Shown here: piece after piece, positions 34,156-44,056 of the stretch | How positions within the stretch are numbered: the stretch's first letter is position 1 | How the letters are laid out: every line of letters starts with the position of its first letter | Assembly (NCBI GenBank): GCA_963791495.1 | Contig: CAWBST010000009.1 | Span: 414,671-478,670, forward strand | DNA from: JAMXLO01 sp963791495 | GTDB taxonomy: Bacteria > Pseudomonadota > Alphaproteobacteria > Acetobacterales > Acetobacteraceae | Length of the DNA: 64,000 nt | Reading direction: 5' to 3' | Made by a program: the position numbers and the translations under genes | Notes under the pieces: generated by a model | What the model was told of the DNA's origin: nothing | What the model saw: the letters and a program-made list of their open reading frames with translations, nothing else | The model's database searches: none

Positions 34156-35311
34156 TCAGCGCAGCGGCCGAAAGAAGGCTTGCACCTCCGTTGCCAGCGC
34201 CTCTGGCTGCTCCATCGCCGCGAAGTGGCCGCCGCGCTGCATGACGGTCCAGCGGCGGATGTCGGTATAGGTGCGCGCCGCGAGCGAGCGGGGCGCGCGC
34301 AGGATCTCGTGCGGGAATTCGGCATAGCCGGTCGGCACGGCGATGGTGCCGCCATCCGGGATCGGCCAAGGCCGGTGCATGCGGAAGTAATACGGGAAGA
34401 ACGACGAACCAATCGCGCCGGTGAACCAGTAGAGGCTGATGTTCGCCAGCAATTGGTTGCGGGTGAACGCGCTCTCCACGTCGCCGCCGCAGTCGGACCA
34501 TGCGCGGAATTTTTCGATGATCCACGCTGCCAGGCCCGCTGGCGAGTTGGTCAGGCCGAAACTCAGAGTCTGTGGGCGCGTGCCCTGGATCCACTGATAG
34601 CCGGTCTCCTCCTTCAGCCAGTATGCCAGTTCGTCGAGGTACTTGCGCTCCTCCGGCGTCGGGTCAGTGAGCATGCCCGGTTCGCGGCGAACGGCGAGCA
34701 GGTTGACATGGATGCCGATCAGCTTGTCGGCATGCGCGTAGCCCATGCGTGACGCGGTGATGCCGCCCCAGTCACCGCCCTGTGCGGCGAAGCGACGATA
34801 GCCCAGCGTTTCCGTCATCAGATCGGCCAGGCAGTCGGCGATCTCCTCGATGCCGAACCGCTTCTGCCCCGGACGGAACGACAGCCCGTAGCCCGGCAGC
34901 GAGGGCGCGACGACGGTGAAGGCGTCAGCTGGATCGCCGCCGAAGCGCGCCGGGTCGGTGAGACGCGGAATCAGATCGAGGAACTCGTACACCGAGCCGG
35001 GCCAGCCATGCATCAGCAGCAGCGGGGAGGGGTTCGGCCCCTTTCCCGGCACGTGCAGGAAGTGCACATCGATGTCGTGCAGCGGGACCTTAAACTGTGG
35101 GAATGCGTTCAGCCGCGCCTCCTGCGCGCGCCAGTCGAACGCAGTGCGCCAGGTCCTCGACCAATCCGCGCAGATAGTCGACGTTCGTGCCATAGGCCCA
35201 GGGCTCGCCGGGCGCCTGATCGGGAAAGCGCGTGCGCGCCAATCGTTCCCGCAGATCGGCAATCGCGGTCTCGGGCACTCTCAGAGCGAAGTCTTCCGGC
35301 TGCGCACTCAT
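34156..35311 (-). pseudogene. Epoxide hydrolase (EHN-type), frameshifted
   Basis: An alpha/beta hydrolase of about 385 residues in two frames. The N-terminal EHN domain 'MSAQPEDFALRVPETAIADLRERLARTRFP' to 'DYLRGLVE' starts at 35311. Near 35158 an extra C moves the rest, 'WRTAFDWRAQEARLNAFPQFK' onwards, to the frame ending at 34156. The catalytic set is intact: 'LLLMHGWPGS' oxyanion loop, 'AAQGGDWGGI' nucleophile Asp, and 'RGGHFAAMEQPE' His. It would hydrolyse an epoxide to a diol. The perfect continuity across the join suggests either very recent loss or an assembly error. Confidence 0.87.
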
Positions 35312-35389
35312 CGCGTTGTCCTCCGTCATTGCAGCGATTTGATGCCGCGCGCCGCATTCCGGCAACCCATGCGGCGCCGTGCACGTTGT

Positions 35390-35974
35390 ATGCGGATGGG
35401 CATCGGCAGCGACATTCTGATGCGAACATTCGGCCGCCCGAGCGGCGTGCTCGGGCGGCTGGGTGGTATGATCCTCGCGCGCACCAATCGCCGTTACGCA
35501 GCATGGGTCGTTGATCTGCTCGACGTGCGGCAGCCGGACCGCGTGCTGGAGATCGGCTTTGGTCCCGGCGTGGCGATCCAAATGCTGGCGGCGAGGGCCG
35601 CGCACGTCGCCGGCGTCGACCCCTCCGTGGAGATGTTGCGCCAGGCGACGAGGCGCAATGCAGCGGCGATCAGCGACGGTCGGGTCGAGTTGCGCCGGTG
35701 TTCGGCTGATGACATGCCGTTCGTCGATGGCAACTTCGACAAGGCACTCGCAATCAATTCCATGCAGCTGTGGCCGGACAAACTGGCCGGGTTGCGGGAG
35801 GTGTCGCGCGTTCTCAGGCACGACGGCCAGATAGCGATGGCCTTCACCGCCTATTCCGGGCAGCAGCGCGAGGGCGTTACAGAACTGATCGCAGAAGCCG
35901 GCTTCAGCGACTGCCGCGTGGTCGAGACAGAGCAGGCGTTCTGCGTGCTCGCCTCAGCCTCATCGCGCACCTAA
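35390..35974 (+). CDS. Class I SAM-dependent methyltransferase
   Basis: 194 residues. The SAM site reads 'VLEIGFGPGVAIQMLA' followed by 'GVDPSVEMLRQA', and 'CSADDMPFVDGNFDKALAINSMQLW' is motif II/III of the UbiE-like group, with 'LREVSRVLRHDGQIAMAF' after it. Small methyltransferases of this type modify quinones, sterols or small metabolites; no context decides the target. The start is 35390 or the next ATG at 35396; the frame extends up to 34916 without family match. It is divergent from the epoxide hydrolase gene. Confidence 0.85.
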   Translation: MRMGIGSDILMRTFGRPSGVLGRLGGMILARTNRRYAAWVVDLLDVRQPDRVLEIGFGPGVAIQMLAARAAHVAGVDPSVEMLRQATRRNAAAISDGRVELRRCSADDMPFVDGNFDKALAINSMQLWPDKLAGLREVSRVLRHDGQIAMAFTAYSGQQREGVTELIAEAGFSDCRVVETEQAFCVLASASSRT

Positions 35975-36432
35975 CGCCGCCTGGCGCCGTACAGCCAGGT
36001 CGCCGCCCTTTCGCGATCGATCTCGGTCGCGACTTCGATCGGCACCACGATCTTGCCGACCGGCGCAATCGCCGCGGCCGCGAGCTTGAGGTGGGCCCAC
36101 GCGAACGGAATGCCGATGATGGTGATCGCCGCTGCGCAGGCCACGACGATGTGCAGCAACATAAGCCACCAGCCGGCCAGCACGAACCAGATGAGGTTCG
36201 CCAGCAGTCCCAGCCCGCCGGTGCCGAGAGACGGGCGCCCCGTCACGTCATAGCGCGACGCCAGCTCGCGGCCGAACGGTGCCAGCGTGTAGTTCGCCAA
36301 TGTGAAGCACGCCTTCGCCCAGGGCAGGCCGATGATGGTGACCGCCATCAGCAATCCCGCCAACACCCAGCAGAACGCCGCGACAAAGCCAAGCCCCGGC
36401 ACGTTCCACAGGATGTTGAGCAGCGTCCGCAT
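35971..36432 (-). CDS. YccF domain inner-membrane protein
   Basis: 153 residues, two YccF repeats: 'LLNILWNVPGLGFVAAFCWVLAGLLMAVTIIGLPWAKACFTLANYTLAPFG' (residues 4-54) and the matching second half with 'LMLLHIVVACAAAITIIGIPFAWAHLKLA'. Four membrane helices are likely. The role of the family is unknown. It lies immediately downstream of the LLM oxidoreductase gene on the same strand, with 1 base between its start and the LLM stop at 36433. Confidence 0.85.
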   Translation of the reverse strand: MRTLLNILWNVPGLGFVAAFCWVLAGLLMAVTIIGLPWAKACFTLANYTLAPFGRELASRYDVTGRPSLGTGGLGLLANLIWFVLAGWWLMLLHIVVACAAAITIIGIPFAWAHLKLAAAAIAPVGKIVVPIEVATEIDRERAATWLYGARRR

Positions 36433-37588
36433 TCAGCGCCGGAAATGCGGCATCACCTCGGCCGTCACGCGGCGATACTGGTCGAGCATGATCGCCTGCG
36501 GCGTGCCCATCGGCGTCGAGATGTTGATATGCTCCAGGCCTGGATAGCGTGTCTCGATATTCTTCAGGAACGCCACCAGCTCCTCGGACGTGCCGGCGAA
36601 CCAGCCGCCCAGCTTGATGTAGTGCTCGACATTCGGCACGCCTGAACTCGTACCAGCCACCGCGTCGCGCCACGGCGGCGACCTGTTCCTTGGTCATCCC
36701 CGGCATGAAGCCAAGCGGCGCAAACATCTTGGCGTGCTCCTCGTAGAGCGGGACGATCTCCTTCAGCGCCTGCTGTTTCGAGTCAGCCAGGTGGACGACG
36801 ATGCCGATCATCAGGCCCTCGCCCAGCTTCCAGTCCTTGCCGGCACGGTGCGCCGCGGCTTGGAACGCCGTGATCGGCCCCTGCTCCATGGTCGCCGCGC
36901 CGCCGCCGACCGCACCCTTGATGTTATGCTTCACCATGAAGTCGAGGCCGCGCGCCGATGCGCTGACCACAGGCTGCCAGCACTCCACCGGCAGATGGAC
37001 CGGCCGCGGCACCAGCGTGAGGTCCTTCAGCGTGTAGCCGCGATACGGCACCTCCGGTGGCAGCGTGTAGTGCTTGCCCTTGTGCGAGAAGCGCTCGTTG
37101 CCGAACGCCTTGAAGATGATCTCGACCTGCTCCTCGAACAGCTCGCGGTTGGCGTTCTGGTCGAGCATCGGAGCGCCGAACGTCTCCACCTCGCGTGTGT
37201 GATAGCCACGCCCCACACCGAAGATGGTCCGGCCCTTGGTCATGATGTCGGCGCAGGCGAAGTCCTCGGCCAGCCGCAACGGATGCCACATCGGGGTGAT
37301 GTTGAAACCGCAGCCGACCCTCAGATTTTTCGTCAGGTGGCTGAGATGCACCGCCGCCATCAGCAGGTTCGGGATCACCTCGTAGCCTTCCTGCTGGAAG
37401 TGGTGTTCCGCGAGCCACAGCGTGTCCCAGCCTCCCTCGTCCATCACCTTGGCGATGGCCTCGGTCTTGTCGAACACGCTGGCGAGATGCGCATTGGAGA
37501 ACCGCCGCTCGTTTGCCGGCGTCGCATCCTGCCCGCGATCCGGTATGTCGACATGGCCGGCATAGACGGTGGCAAATTTCGTGATCAT
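36433..37588 (-). pseudogene. LLM class flavin-dependent oxidoreductase, frameshifted
   Basis: A luciferase-like monooxygenase of about 385 residues. The first frame runs from 'MITKFATVYAGHVDIPDRG' through 'WDTLWLAEHHFQQEGYEVIPN', 'LRVGCGFNITPMWHPLRLAEDFACADIMTKGRTIFGVGRGYH' to 'PGMTKEQVAAVARR'. Near 36665 the frame changes and the end continues as 'AGTSSGVPNVEHYIKLGGWFAGTSEELVAFLKNI' to 'QYRRVTAEVMPHFRR' at 36433. Such enzymes use reduced flavin from a partner to oxidise small substrates. The long frame to 36248 reads through the YccF gene and is an artefact of the shift. Confidence 0.85.
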
Positions 37589-37791
37589 GGCTCAGCCTCC
37601 GTAAAACAGGTTGTGGCGGAGATGCTTCGCCGCACCGACCGCATCTTTGCCATTATTGCGGTCAACATACAGCCATAAGGCATCATCCGCAGCGTCGTCC
37701 CCTTGGCATCGGCATCCACAGTTCCCGCTCCACACCAAGCTGGGCGCCCCTGGTATTGCAGCGGGCATGGCCCGTCGAGCGTGCGAGCGCG

Positions 37792-38091
37792 CTACGCCGC
37801 CTGCAATCCCAGCATCTCTTCCGCGAGCGATTGCCATTCCTCTTCCAGCGACACCGTGGGCGGCTCGCGACCGGCCCGGCTGTACCAGCCACCGGCATTG
37901 CGCATGTCGCCTTCCTTGCGGTGCAGGTAGGCATGCACGGCCGAGCCGGTCTTGGCTTCGTCCTGCTGCGCACACTGATGGGCACGATTCCAGTCACCCT
38001 TGGCGTCCCACCACAAGGTCTGCAATGCGAAGCTGATGCCTTCCGGCGGCGCATCCTGCGTCACCGTCGCGCGAAACTGCGTCAGGTCCAT
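37792..38091 (-). CDS. Conserved small protein, unrecognised
   Basis: 99 residues, no signal or membrane segment. 'PEGISFALQTLWWDAKGDWNRAHQCAQQDEAKTGSAVHAYLHRKEGDMRNAGGWYSRAGR' resembles a TPR/Sel1-like helical pair and is found as a stand-alone protein in many alphaproteobacteria. Function unknown. ATG 38091 opens the conserved part; the extension to 38280 is not supported. Confidence 0.72.
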   Translation of the reverse strand: MDLTQFRATVTQDAPPEGISFALQTLWWDAKGDWNRAHQCAQQDEAKTGSAVHAYLHRKEGDMRNAGGWYSRAGREPPTVSLEEEWQSLAEEMLGLQAA

Positions 38092-38156
38092 CCCTGCCCT
38101 CCAGTGGTTTCTCGGCGCGAGTGTGCGCGGCGGCAGCCCCTGCCTCAAGTCCCGGC

Positions 38157-39698
38157 ATGAAATGGGCATTCGCCCTGCTGTGCCTGGTCCTGCTGGCACC
38201 GCTGACGCTGGTCGATGTGCCGCCACTTCTCGACTACCCCAACCATCTGGCGCGCGCCGTGGTGCTGGCTTCAGGGGCATCCGATCCCATCGTTTCCCGC
38301 ATGTACGCCGCCCATTGGGCGATCATCCCCAACCTGGGCACCGACCTCGTCCTGCCGCCGCTGCTGCATCTGCTGCCCGTACATCTGGCCGGCCGCATCG
38401 TTGTCGGGATCACCATCCTGCTGCCGGTGCTCGGCACGGTCGCCTATAGCCGCGCGGTGTTCGGCTGCTATTCGCCATGGCCCCTGGCATCCGGCCTGGT
38501 CGCCTACAATGCCACGCTGTTGCTCGGCTTCCTCAACTTCGTTGCCGCCATCGGCATCGCGCTGCTCCTCGCCGCCGGCTGGATTTCATGGCGCGAGCGC
38601 CACCCTGTCCGCGCCGCGGCCCTGGCGACTGTCGGCGCGACGGTGCTGTTCTTCACCCACCTGATGGGACTGCTGTTCTTCTACGTGCTGGTCGCCGGTT
38701 TCGAATTCGAACAGCAATGGCCTCGCCGTGTGCATTGGCAGTCAGTTCTGGCACGGCTCGCCGTGCTCATGCCGTCGCTCGTCGCTCCGCTTGGGCTCTA
38801 CCTTGTCTCGCCGCTCGCACCCGTCGCCGATGGAGCCGAATTCGCATCCCTCGCTGACAAGGCGAGGCAACTGGTCTTTCCGTTCGCGAACTACATCCTT
38901 CCGCTCGACATCGCCACAGGGTGCGCGATCGGCATATTCCTGCTCGCCTGTTTTGCCATGCCCCGGTGCTGCCGTGCTTCGCCAGGCAGCGGACTGGCAC
39001 TGCTGTTGACGGCGCTGCTGTTCCTGGCCGTGCCGTTTGCCTTCAAGGGCACTTTCTTTCTCGACACGCGCTTCGTGATCATGTTCGGCTTCCTGCTGTT
39101 CGGAGCGCTGCTGCCGTACGGCCTGCCGCGCCTTGCCGCCGTCGCCTTCACGCTGCTGTTCGCCGTCCGTATGGCCGTGGTGCTCGTCGCGTGGTGGCAA
39201 TATCGCGGCGATCTGGCCGCGTTGCGCTCCGTCATAGCCACGGTGCGGCCGGACGACCGCGTGTTCATCGCCGCGGTGTCGCCGGAAGAGGCGCCAACTT
39301 ACTGGCAGAACGGACCGCTGAGCCGCCGTCTTTCCGTCGGATTGCGACTCGACAGTCACCTGCCGGCGCTGCTGCTGATCGAACATCGCGCTTACTGGCC
39401 GTTCATGTTCGACAACCCGTCGCAGCAGCCGGTGGAGACGCTGCCGCCATATCGTGAACTGGCCGAGCGCGCGGGCTCGATCGCCGATCATCGCGAACTG
39501 GCAGAACCGGGCAGGATCGATCTGTGCGGCTATACCCACGTGCTGCTGCTCGAGGCGAACGGTGAGCCCGACCTCGCGCACTTCGCGCCGGATCGCCTGA
39601 CTCTGCTCGATCGCACCGGTTACGCGGCGCTGTTCCGCGTCAGACCGTCGGCCTGCGCGTCGCAGAGGTACCTCGCGGATTCGGCTTCAGCACTGTGA
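38157..39698 (+). CDS. Polytopic membrane protein, glycosyltransferase-like, unrecognised
   Basis: 513 residues with about 10-11 hydrophobic helices in the first 380 residues and a soluble C-terminal domain of about 130 residues. 'DVPPLLDYPNHLAR' after the first helix, with acidic residues in an outer loop, recalls GT-C or PMT-type enzymes that use lipid-linked sugars, and I cannot go further than that. The start at 38157 begins the first helix. Its 3' end overlaps the convergent DMT gene by about 58 bases. Confidence 0.7.
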   Translation: MKWAFALLCLVLLAPLTLVDVPPLLDYPNHLARAVVLASGASDPIVSRMYAAHWAIIPNLGTDLVLPPLLHLLPVHLAGRIVVGITILLPVLGTVAYSRAVFGCYSPWPLASGLVAYNATLLLGFLNFVAAIGIALLLAAGWISWRERHPVRAAALATVGATVLFFTHLMGLLFFYVLVAGFEFEQQWPRRVHWQSVLARLAVLMPSLVAPLGLYLVSPLAPVADGAEFASLADKARQLVFPFANYILPLDIATGCAIGIFLLACFAMPRCCRASPGSGLALLLTALLFLAVPFAFKGTFFLDTRFVIMFGFLLFGALLPYGLPRLAAVAFTLLFAVRMAVVLVAWWQYRGDLAALRSVIATVRPDDRVFIAAVSPEEAPTYWQNGPLSRRLSVGLRLDSHLPALLLIEHRAYWPFMFDNPSQQPVETLPPYRELAERAGSIADHRELAEPGRIDLCGYTHVLLLEANGEPDLAHFAPDRLTLLDRTGYAALFRVRPSACASQRYLADSASAL

Positions 39699-40635
39699 CC
39701 AGCACCACGCCCAGGACGATCATTGCTCCACCTTCATAGTGATATGGATCGAGGTGTTCCCCAAGGAAGATCCAGGCGAGCAGGGCGACAAAGAAGATCT
39801 GCAAGTAGAGAAACACGCCCGCCTTCGACGCACCGAGCACGTCCACGCTATAGTTATAGAGATAGTACATCACCGCCCCACCGGGGATCGCGACGTAGGC
39901 GAGTGCCAACAATCCACTCGCATTCATCGTCGCACGTTGACCGGTCAGCCATTCCCAGGCGAAGAACGGCGCGGCAGTGGCCACGCCCGCACCGAGCAGC
40001 AGGACCAGCAGCGGCAGCCGCGCAAGCTCGAATTCGGCGCGCCGCAGCAGCACGCTGTATCCGGTGAAGCAGAGCACCGCGCCAAGCATCCACAGGTCGC
40101 CAACGCCGAGGTCGAGCCGGAGAAGCGCGCGCAAGTCGCCGCGTGCGATGATGACCACCATTCCCGCGAGCGCGATCACGGAGCCCACCGCCTGCCACGG
40201 TCCCAGTGCCTCCTTCAGCACGTAACGGGCCGCAATCAAGGTGACGATCGGGGCGAGCGACATGATCAGCCCGGCATTCACCGCACTCGTGTAATGCAGG
40301 CCGGTGTAAATGAAGCCCTGCGATATCGAGAGCCCGAGACCGCCGACCAGCAGCAGCTCAACCCAACGCGTGCGCAGCAGTCGTCGCATCTCGCTCAGTT
40401 GGCCCGCCACCAACGGCAGCAGGATGACCCCGGCGATCAGCGGCCGCCAGAATGTCAGCGTCCAGGGCGGCATGTCGGCAGACGCCCATTTTGCCGCGAC
40501 ATAGACGCCTGCCCCGAGCAACCAGCAAACAATCCCCGCGGCGCAGGCCGGCACCAGCCCCGCGTTGCGCACGGCCACCGATTGAGCCGGGGGTTCCACT
40601 GCCGCCGGGACGATCGACCAGAAATGCAACGCCAT
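39640..40635 (-). CDS. EamA/DMT family transporter
   Basis: 331 residues with ten membrane helices in two EamA repeats: 'AAKWASADMPPWTLTFWRPLIAGVILLPL' then 'GLHYTSAVNAGLIMSLAPIVTLIAARYVLKEALGPWQAVGSVIALAGMVVI', and the second repeat ending 'LGASKAGVFLYLQIFFVALLAWIFLGEHLDPYHYEGGAMIVLGVVLV'. Such proteins export amino acids or other metabolites. ATG 40635 begins five bases before the stop of the upstream oxidoreductase, so the two may be co-transcribed. The frame extension to 41283 shadows that gene. Confidence 0.88.
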   Translation of the reverse strand: MALHFWSIVPAAVEPPAQSVAVRNAGLVPACAAGIVCWLLGAGVYVAAKWASADMPPWTLTFWRPLIAGVILLPLVAGQLSEMRRLLRTRWVELLLVGGLGLSISQGFIYTGLHYTSAVNAGLIMSLAPIVTLIAARYVLKEALGPWQAVGSVIALAGMVVIIARGDLRALLRLDLGVGDLWMLGAVLCFTGYSVLLRRAEFELARLPLLVLLLGAGVATAAPFFAWEWLTGQRATMNASGLLALAYVAIPGGAVMYYLYNYSVDVLGASKAGVFLYLQIFFVALLAWIFLGEHLDPYHYEGGAMIVLGVVLVTVLKPNPRGTSATRRPTV

Positions 40636-40640
40636 CGAGG

Positions 40641-42214
40641 CTACGGCATCTTCAGGTCGGCCAGAATCTCGTGTGCCGCGTTGCGCCCCGGCGCCATGGA
40701 GACGCCGCCTCCAGGATGGCTGCCCGAGGCGCACAAATACACGTTCGGCACCGGAGTACGGTAGCGGCCCAGTTCCGGGATCGGCCTCATTGCACCCATC
40801 TGGTAAGGCAGGAAAGCACCATGCGTGACGGAGCCGCGGACGGCACTCGGCATCGTTCTTTCCAGGTCCAGGGGTGAACGCACCACGCGCTCGAGGATGA
40901 CGTCCTTCAGGTTCGGCACATAAAGGTCGGTGACCATGTCGAGCAGATAATCGGCGTATGGCTCCTTGACGTCGTCCCAGGTCCGGCCCTGGATTTTGCC
41001 TGTGGCGTCGCCCCGGATCGCATAGGGCACGTTGTGCACGATCATCTTCATAAGCGCCTTGCCAGGCGGCGCCCGGCTGGGATCGACCGCACTGTCGTTG
41101 CACATCACGATGAGTGGGGCCGCGGGCAGAACTCCGCTGCGGCATTCGGCGTAGATGCGGGAAAGGTACTCGAACGTGGGCGGCAGTGGATGAACGTAAG
41201 CCGACCGCCCCGCATCGGCTCCGGCCCGGAAGATCGGCGGTGCGTCGAGCGCAAGATAAATCACCATGTACCCGTCGCCCCACTCGTAGCGGCTCATCTT
41301 TTCGACCAGCTCGGTTCCCACCTCGTCTGGCCCGAGGAAGTCGACGATGAGCTGCTTCGGATCAACGCCTGCCGCGACTACACGGCGTACCGGGATCTCC
41401 TCTCCGTCCGCCAAACGGACTGCCGCCGCGCGACCGTTCTTGACAACGATCCGCTCGACCCGCGCGCCGGTGCGTATCGTCCCGCCCTTCGTTCGCAGAT
41501 AGTCGGCCATCGCCAGCGACAGGTTGTGCATGCCGCCTTTGACCGCCTGACTGCCTACGTCCTGGATCAGCGTCGTGAACAGCCAGGCGAGATGGGCGCC
41601 GCCTACATCGTCGGGACCGATACTGGCATGGGACGCGAAGGTACCGAGAAACAGTTGGGTCTCTTCGGCGGCGAACTGCTCTCGCGTCCAAGATCGTGTG
41701 CTCTGCAATTCGAAGCGGTACTCGTCCATGCCATGCGGGAGCCCGGCGAGCCGGGTGGTCGCGGCAACGACCGTCGGTGGCAGGCTGTGCATCCAGGTCG
41801 CGATCTCGCCTTTCATGCGCACGAACTGCGCCGCCAGTTCCCGCCAGGTCTCCCCATCCTGTCCGGAATAGCGGGCGATGCTGCGAGCCGTTTCCGCAGC
41901 CGATCGATGCATCGACAGGATTCCCCCGTCGGGGAAGACCTGCGAGAAGCTGATCTCCGGCCTGATCAGCTCGAAGCCGAACGAGGCAAGTCCCAGCTCT
42001 CGGGTACTGGAGAAAGGTTGGCGAACTGGTAGCCGAAGGCGTGAAGATCGGAGCGGAAGCCCGGAAGAGTGATCTCTTCGGTCGTCGTCATCCCGCCCAC
42101 GGTGTGGTACTGATCGATGGCAACCACCGAGAGCCCGGCACGCGCCAGGTAACAGGCGCAGGTCAGGCCGTTGTGGCCCGCCCCGATGACCACTGCGTCG
42201 TAGACCTCCGGCAT
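40641..42214 (-). pseudogene. Phytoene desaturase-like FAD oxidoreductase, frameshifted
   Basis: A flavoprotein of about 525 residues in two frames. The first has the FAD site 'YDAVVIGAGHNGLTCACYLARAGLSVVAIDQ' and 'GFRSDLHAFGYQFANLSPVPE'. Near 41992 one base is missing and the protein goes on as 'ELGLASFGFELI', then 'SMADYLRTKGGTIRTGARVERIVV'-type second half, to 'NVYLCASGSHPGGGVSMAPGRNAAHEIL'. It matches NAD(P)/FAD proteins of the carotenoid desaturase superfamily with unknown substrate. TTCCCCTCC on the plus strand gives a GGAGGGGAA Shine-Dalgarno before ATG 42214. Confidence 0.86.
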
Positions 42215-42359
42215 GTTCCCCTCCTACACGTGGCGACGATCATCCTCGCCGCTACCTGCAGGCACATGATCCCATCCGGTACGGCGCCGTTTCAAGCCGC
42301 CTGCGAAAGCGATGCTTGCCGCGAGCGGAGCCGCAGCGACGACGCCGTGCCGTTCCGGG

Positions 42360-42647
42360 TCAGGACGCGGGATGCTCGGTTGTGGGATCGATCATCTTGC
42401 GGACTTCGGTGATCTTCGTCGCGGGAAAGCCGCTGATCTCCGCGTGCTTGCGGATGATGTCCTCGTCCTTGGCCAGGTAGACGCAGAACGTCTTGTCGGC
42501 GGCGACGAAGCTTTCCACCCACTGGATGTCGGGACCGAGCTGCGTCAGCACCGAGTTCGACTTCGCCGCTGCACCGCGAAGCTGTTCGCGCTCGAGCGAG
42601 CCGACCGAGGGGATGTCGCGTTCGATGATGAATTTGCGCAGGGCCAT
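42360..42647 (-). CDS. DUF4242 small protein (SCO4226-like)
   Basis: 95 residues: 'RKFIIERDIPSVGSLEREQLRGAAAKSN' then 'IQWVESFVAADKTFCVYLAKDEDIIRKHAEISGFPATKITEVRKMIDPTT'. This is the DUF4242 fold, a ferredoxin-like dimer; a Streptomyces relative binds nickel. Function is not settled. ATG 42647 opens the conserved domain; the frame up to 42818 is a false extension. It stands between the flavoprotein and the amidohydrolase genes. Confidence 0.82.
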   Translation of the reverse strand: MALRKFIIERDIPSVGSLEREQLRGAAAKSNSVLTQLGPDIQWVESFVAADKTFCVYLAKDEDIIRKHAEISGFPATKITEVRKMIDPTTEHPAS

Positions 42648-42816
42648 GGCTCTCTCCGTTTGCATTTGATCGTGCGTCACGTTGCCACGGTCGCCGGCAG
42701 GCGCCAAGCCAAGGCCTGCACGACCAACCATTGATAAGCGGCTGGAACAGTGGCTAGCCTGCCGGCAATGGGACGAACAGAAACTCGGGCGCCAGCAATA
42801 GCCAGTGGAGGATGAC

Positions 42817-43956
42817 ATGCCGAACGGGCTGATCTCCTGCGACGATCATATGGATCTCGGACAGCTGCCTGCCGATTTGTGGGAGACGCGTTTGCCGGCC
42901 GCGCTGCGCGACCGCGCGCCACACGTCGAGGAACGCGACGGGCAGGCGGTGTGGATCTGCGACGGCAAAGTCTGGGGCCGCTGGGACGGCAAGCCGCCAG
43001 CGACCGGGTCGGCACGGCCGATCAAGCCGATCTACACCGCTCTCGACCGCGCCGGCATTCACGACAACAGCGCGCGTCGGCCGGCCAACGCCAACTTGCG
43101 CCTTGCCGACATGGATCGCGACGGCGTGCAGACTCAGTTGATCTTCGGCCCGATCTTTCAGATCTCGACCGACGACCCGGTGCTGCGCGCGGCGTGCTAT
43201 CAGGTGTTCAACGACTGGCTGCTCGACTTTTGCTCCGCGGCGCCCGACCGGCTGATCGGCGTGCCGATGCTGCCGGAAAATCCCGAGGGCGCGGTGAAGG
43301 AGCTTGCGCGACTGACGGCGAGAGGCGGGGTGCGTCAGGTCAACCTGATGATCGCCAACATCAACCCGAAGCTCGACGATCCGGCGTGGGAGCCGCTGTG
43401 GAACGCGCTCGAAGCGAGCGGCGTCATCCTGGCGTGGCACATCACGGTGTTTGTCGGCCGTCCCGGCGACCGCGCCGCCGGCAAGGCTGCGAGCGTGTTC
43501 GAGAACACCAAGTTCTTTCTTGGGAACTTCCTCGAACCGTTTGTCGATCTGTTCGCGTGGGGCATCCTGGAGCGCCACCCGAAGCTGCGCATCGTCATGG
43601 CGGAGGCCGGCACCGGCTGGCTCCCGTGGCTCGTGCAGGAACTGGACTATCGCCACTGGCGCCTGTGGGAGGCGAAGGAATTCTGGGCCGACAAGGGCGG
43701 CAGCGCTCTGGTGACGAAGCCGAGCGAACTCTTCCAGCGGCAGGTCTACGCGACGTTCCAGGAGGATTATGTGGCGCTGTCGCTGCTGCCGTTCTTCGGC
43801 GAGCGGCATCTGTTGTGGGCATCGGACTATCCGCATCCCGACAGCGTGTGGCCGAACTCACGCGATGCGATCGAGCGGCAGATGCGCTCCCTGACGCCCG
43901 AGATGCGACGCGCGCTGACCCATGACAATGCTGCGGCGTTGTACGGGCTGGCGTGA
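42817..43956 (+). CDS. Amidohydrolase family (ACMSD-like) metal enzyme
   Basis: 379 residues. The motifs fit the amidohydrolase-2/aminocarboxymuconate decarboxylase group: 'LISCDDHMDL' at the start, 'NLRLADMDRDGVQTQLIFGP', 'AWHITVFVG' metal His, 'MAEAGTGWLPWLVQELD' and 'LLWASDYPHPDSVWPNS' with the catalytic Asp. It would decarboxylate or hydrolyse a ring-derived acid. GGAGG six bases before ATG 42817 picks this start over the GTG at 42805. A ribonucleotide reductase-like tail fragment and repeat DNA follow. Confidence 0.88.
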   Translation: MPNGLISCDDHMDLGQLPADLWETRLPAALRDRAPHVEERDGQAVWICDGKVWGRWDGKPPATGSARPIKPIYTALDRAGIHDNSARRPANANLRLADMDRDGVQTQLIFGPIFQISTDDPVLRAACYQVFNDWLLDFCSAAPDRLIGVPMLPENPEGAVKELARLTARGGVRQVNLMIANINPKLDDPAWEPLWNALEASGVILAWHITVFVGRPGDRAAGKAASVFENTKFFLGNFLEPFVDLFAWGILERHPKLRIVMAEAGTGWLPWLVQELDYRHWRLWEAKEFWADKGGSALVTKPSELFQRQVYATFQEDYVALSLLPFFGERHLLWASDYPHPDSVWPNSRDAIERQMRSLTPEMRRALTHDNAAALYGLA

Positions 43957-43969
43957 CGCCATTGAACTT

Positions 43970-44045
43970 TCACTGACAGGCCAGACACTGCTCGCAAGCG
44001 GTCGCCTGCGCCGCCATCAGCGGCGCGCGGCCGGACGCGGGAATG
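43970..44045 (-). pseudogene. C-terminal tail fragment of a class I ribonucleotide reductase alpha subunit
   Basis: Read on the minus strand, 'GRAPLMAAQATACEQCLACQ' then a stop (TGA at 43972-43970). The closing ECLACQ-type sequence with its Cys pair is the swinging redox tail of NrdA; the full gene at 55234-57170 ends 'YEECLACQ'. Upstream the frame meets a stop and the direct repeat that starts at 44057, so only 25-30 codons remain. It is a remnant of a second nrdA 3' end. Confidence 0.6.
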
Positions 44046-44056
44046 TTGGTCTCGGG

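Noticed and set aside
34916..35389. In-frame extension of the methyltransferase at 35390 upstream
   Set aside because: It lies over the epoxide hydrolase coding region and has no methyltransferase similarity before 35390.
36248..36432. Long 3' extension of the LLM oxidoreductase frame
   Set aside because: It results from the frameshift and reads through the YccF gene in the wrong frame; the true end is at 36433.
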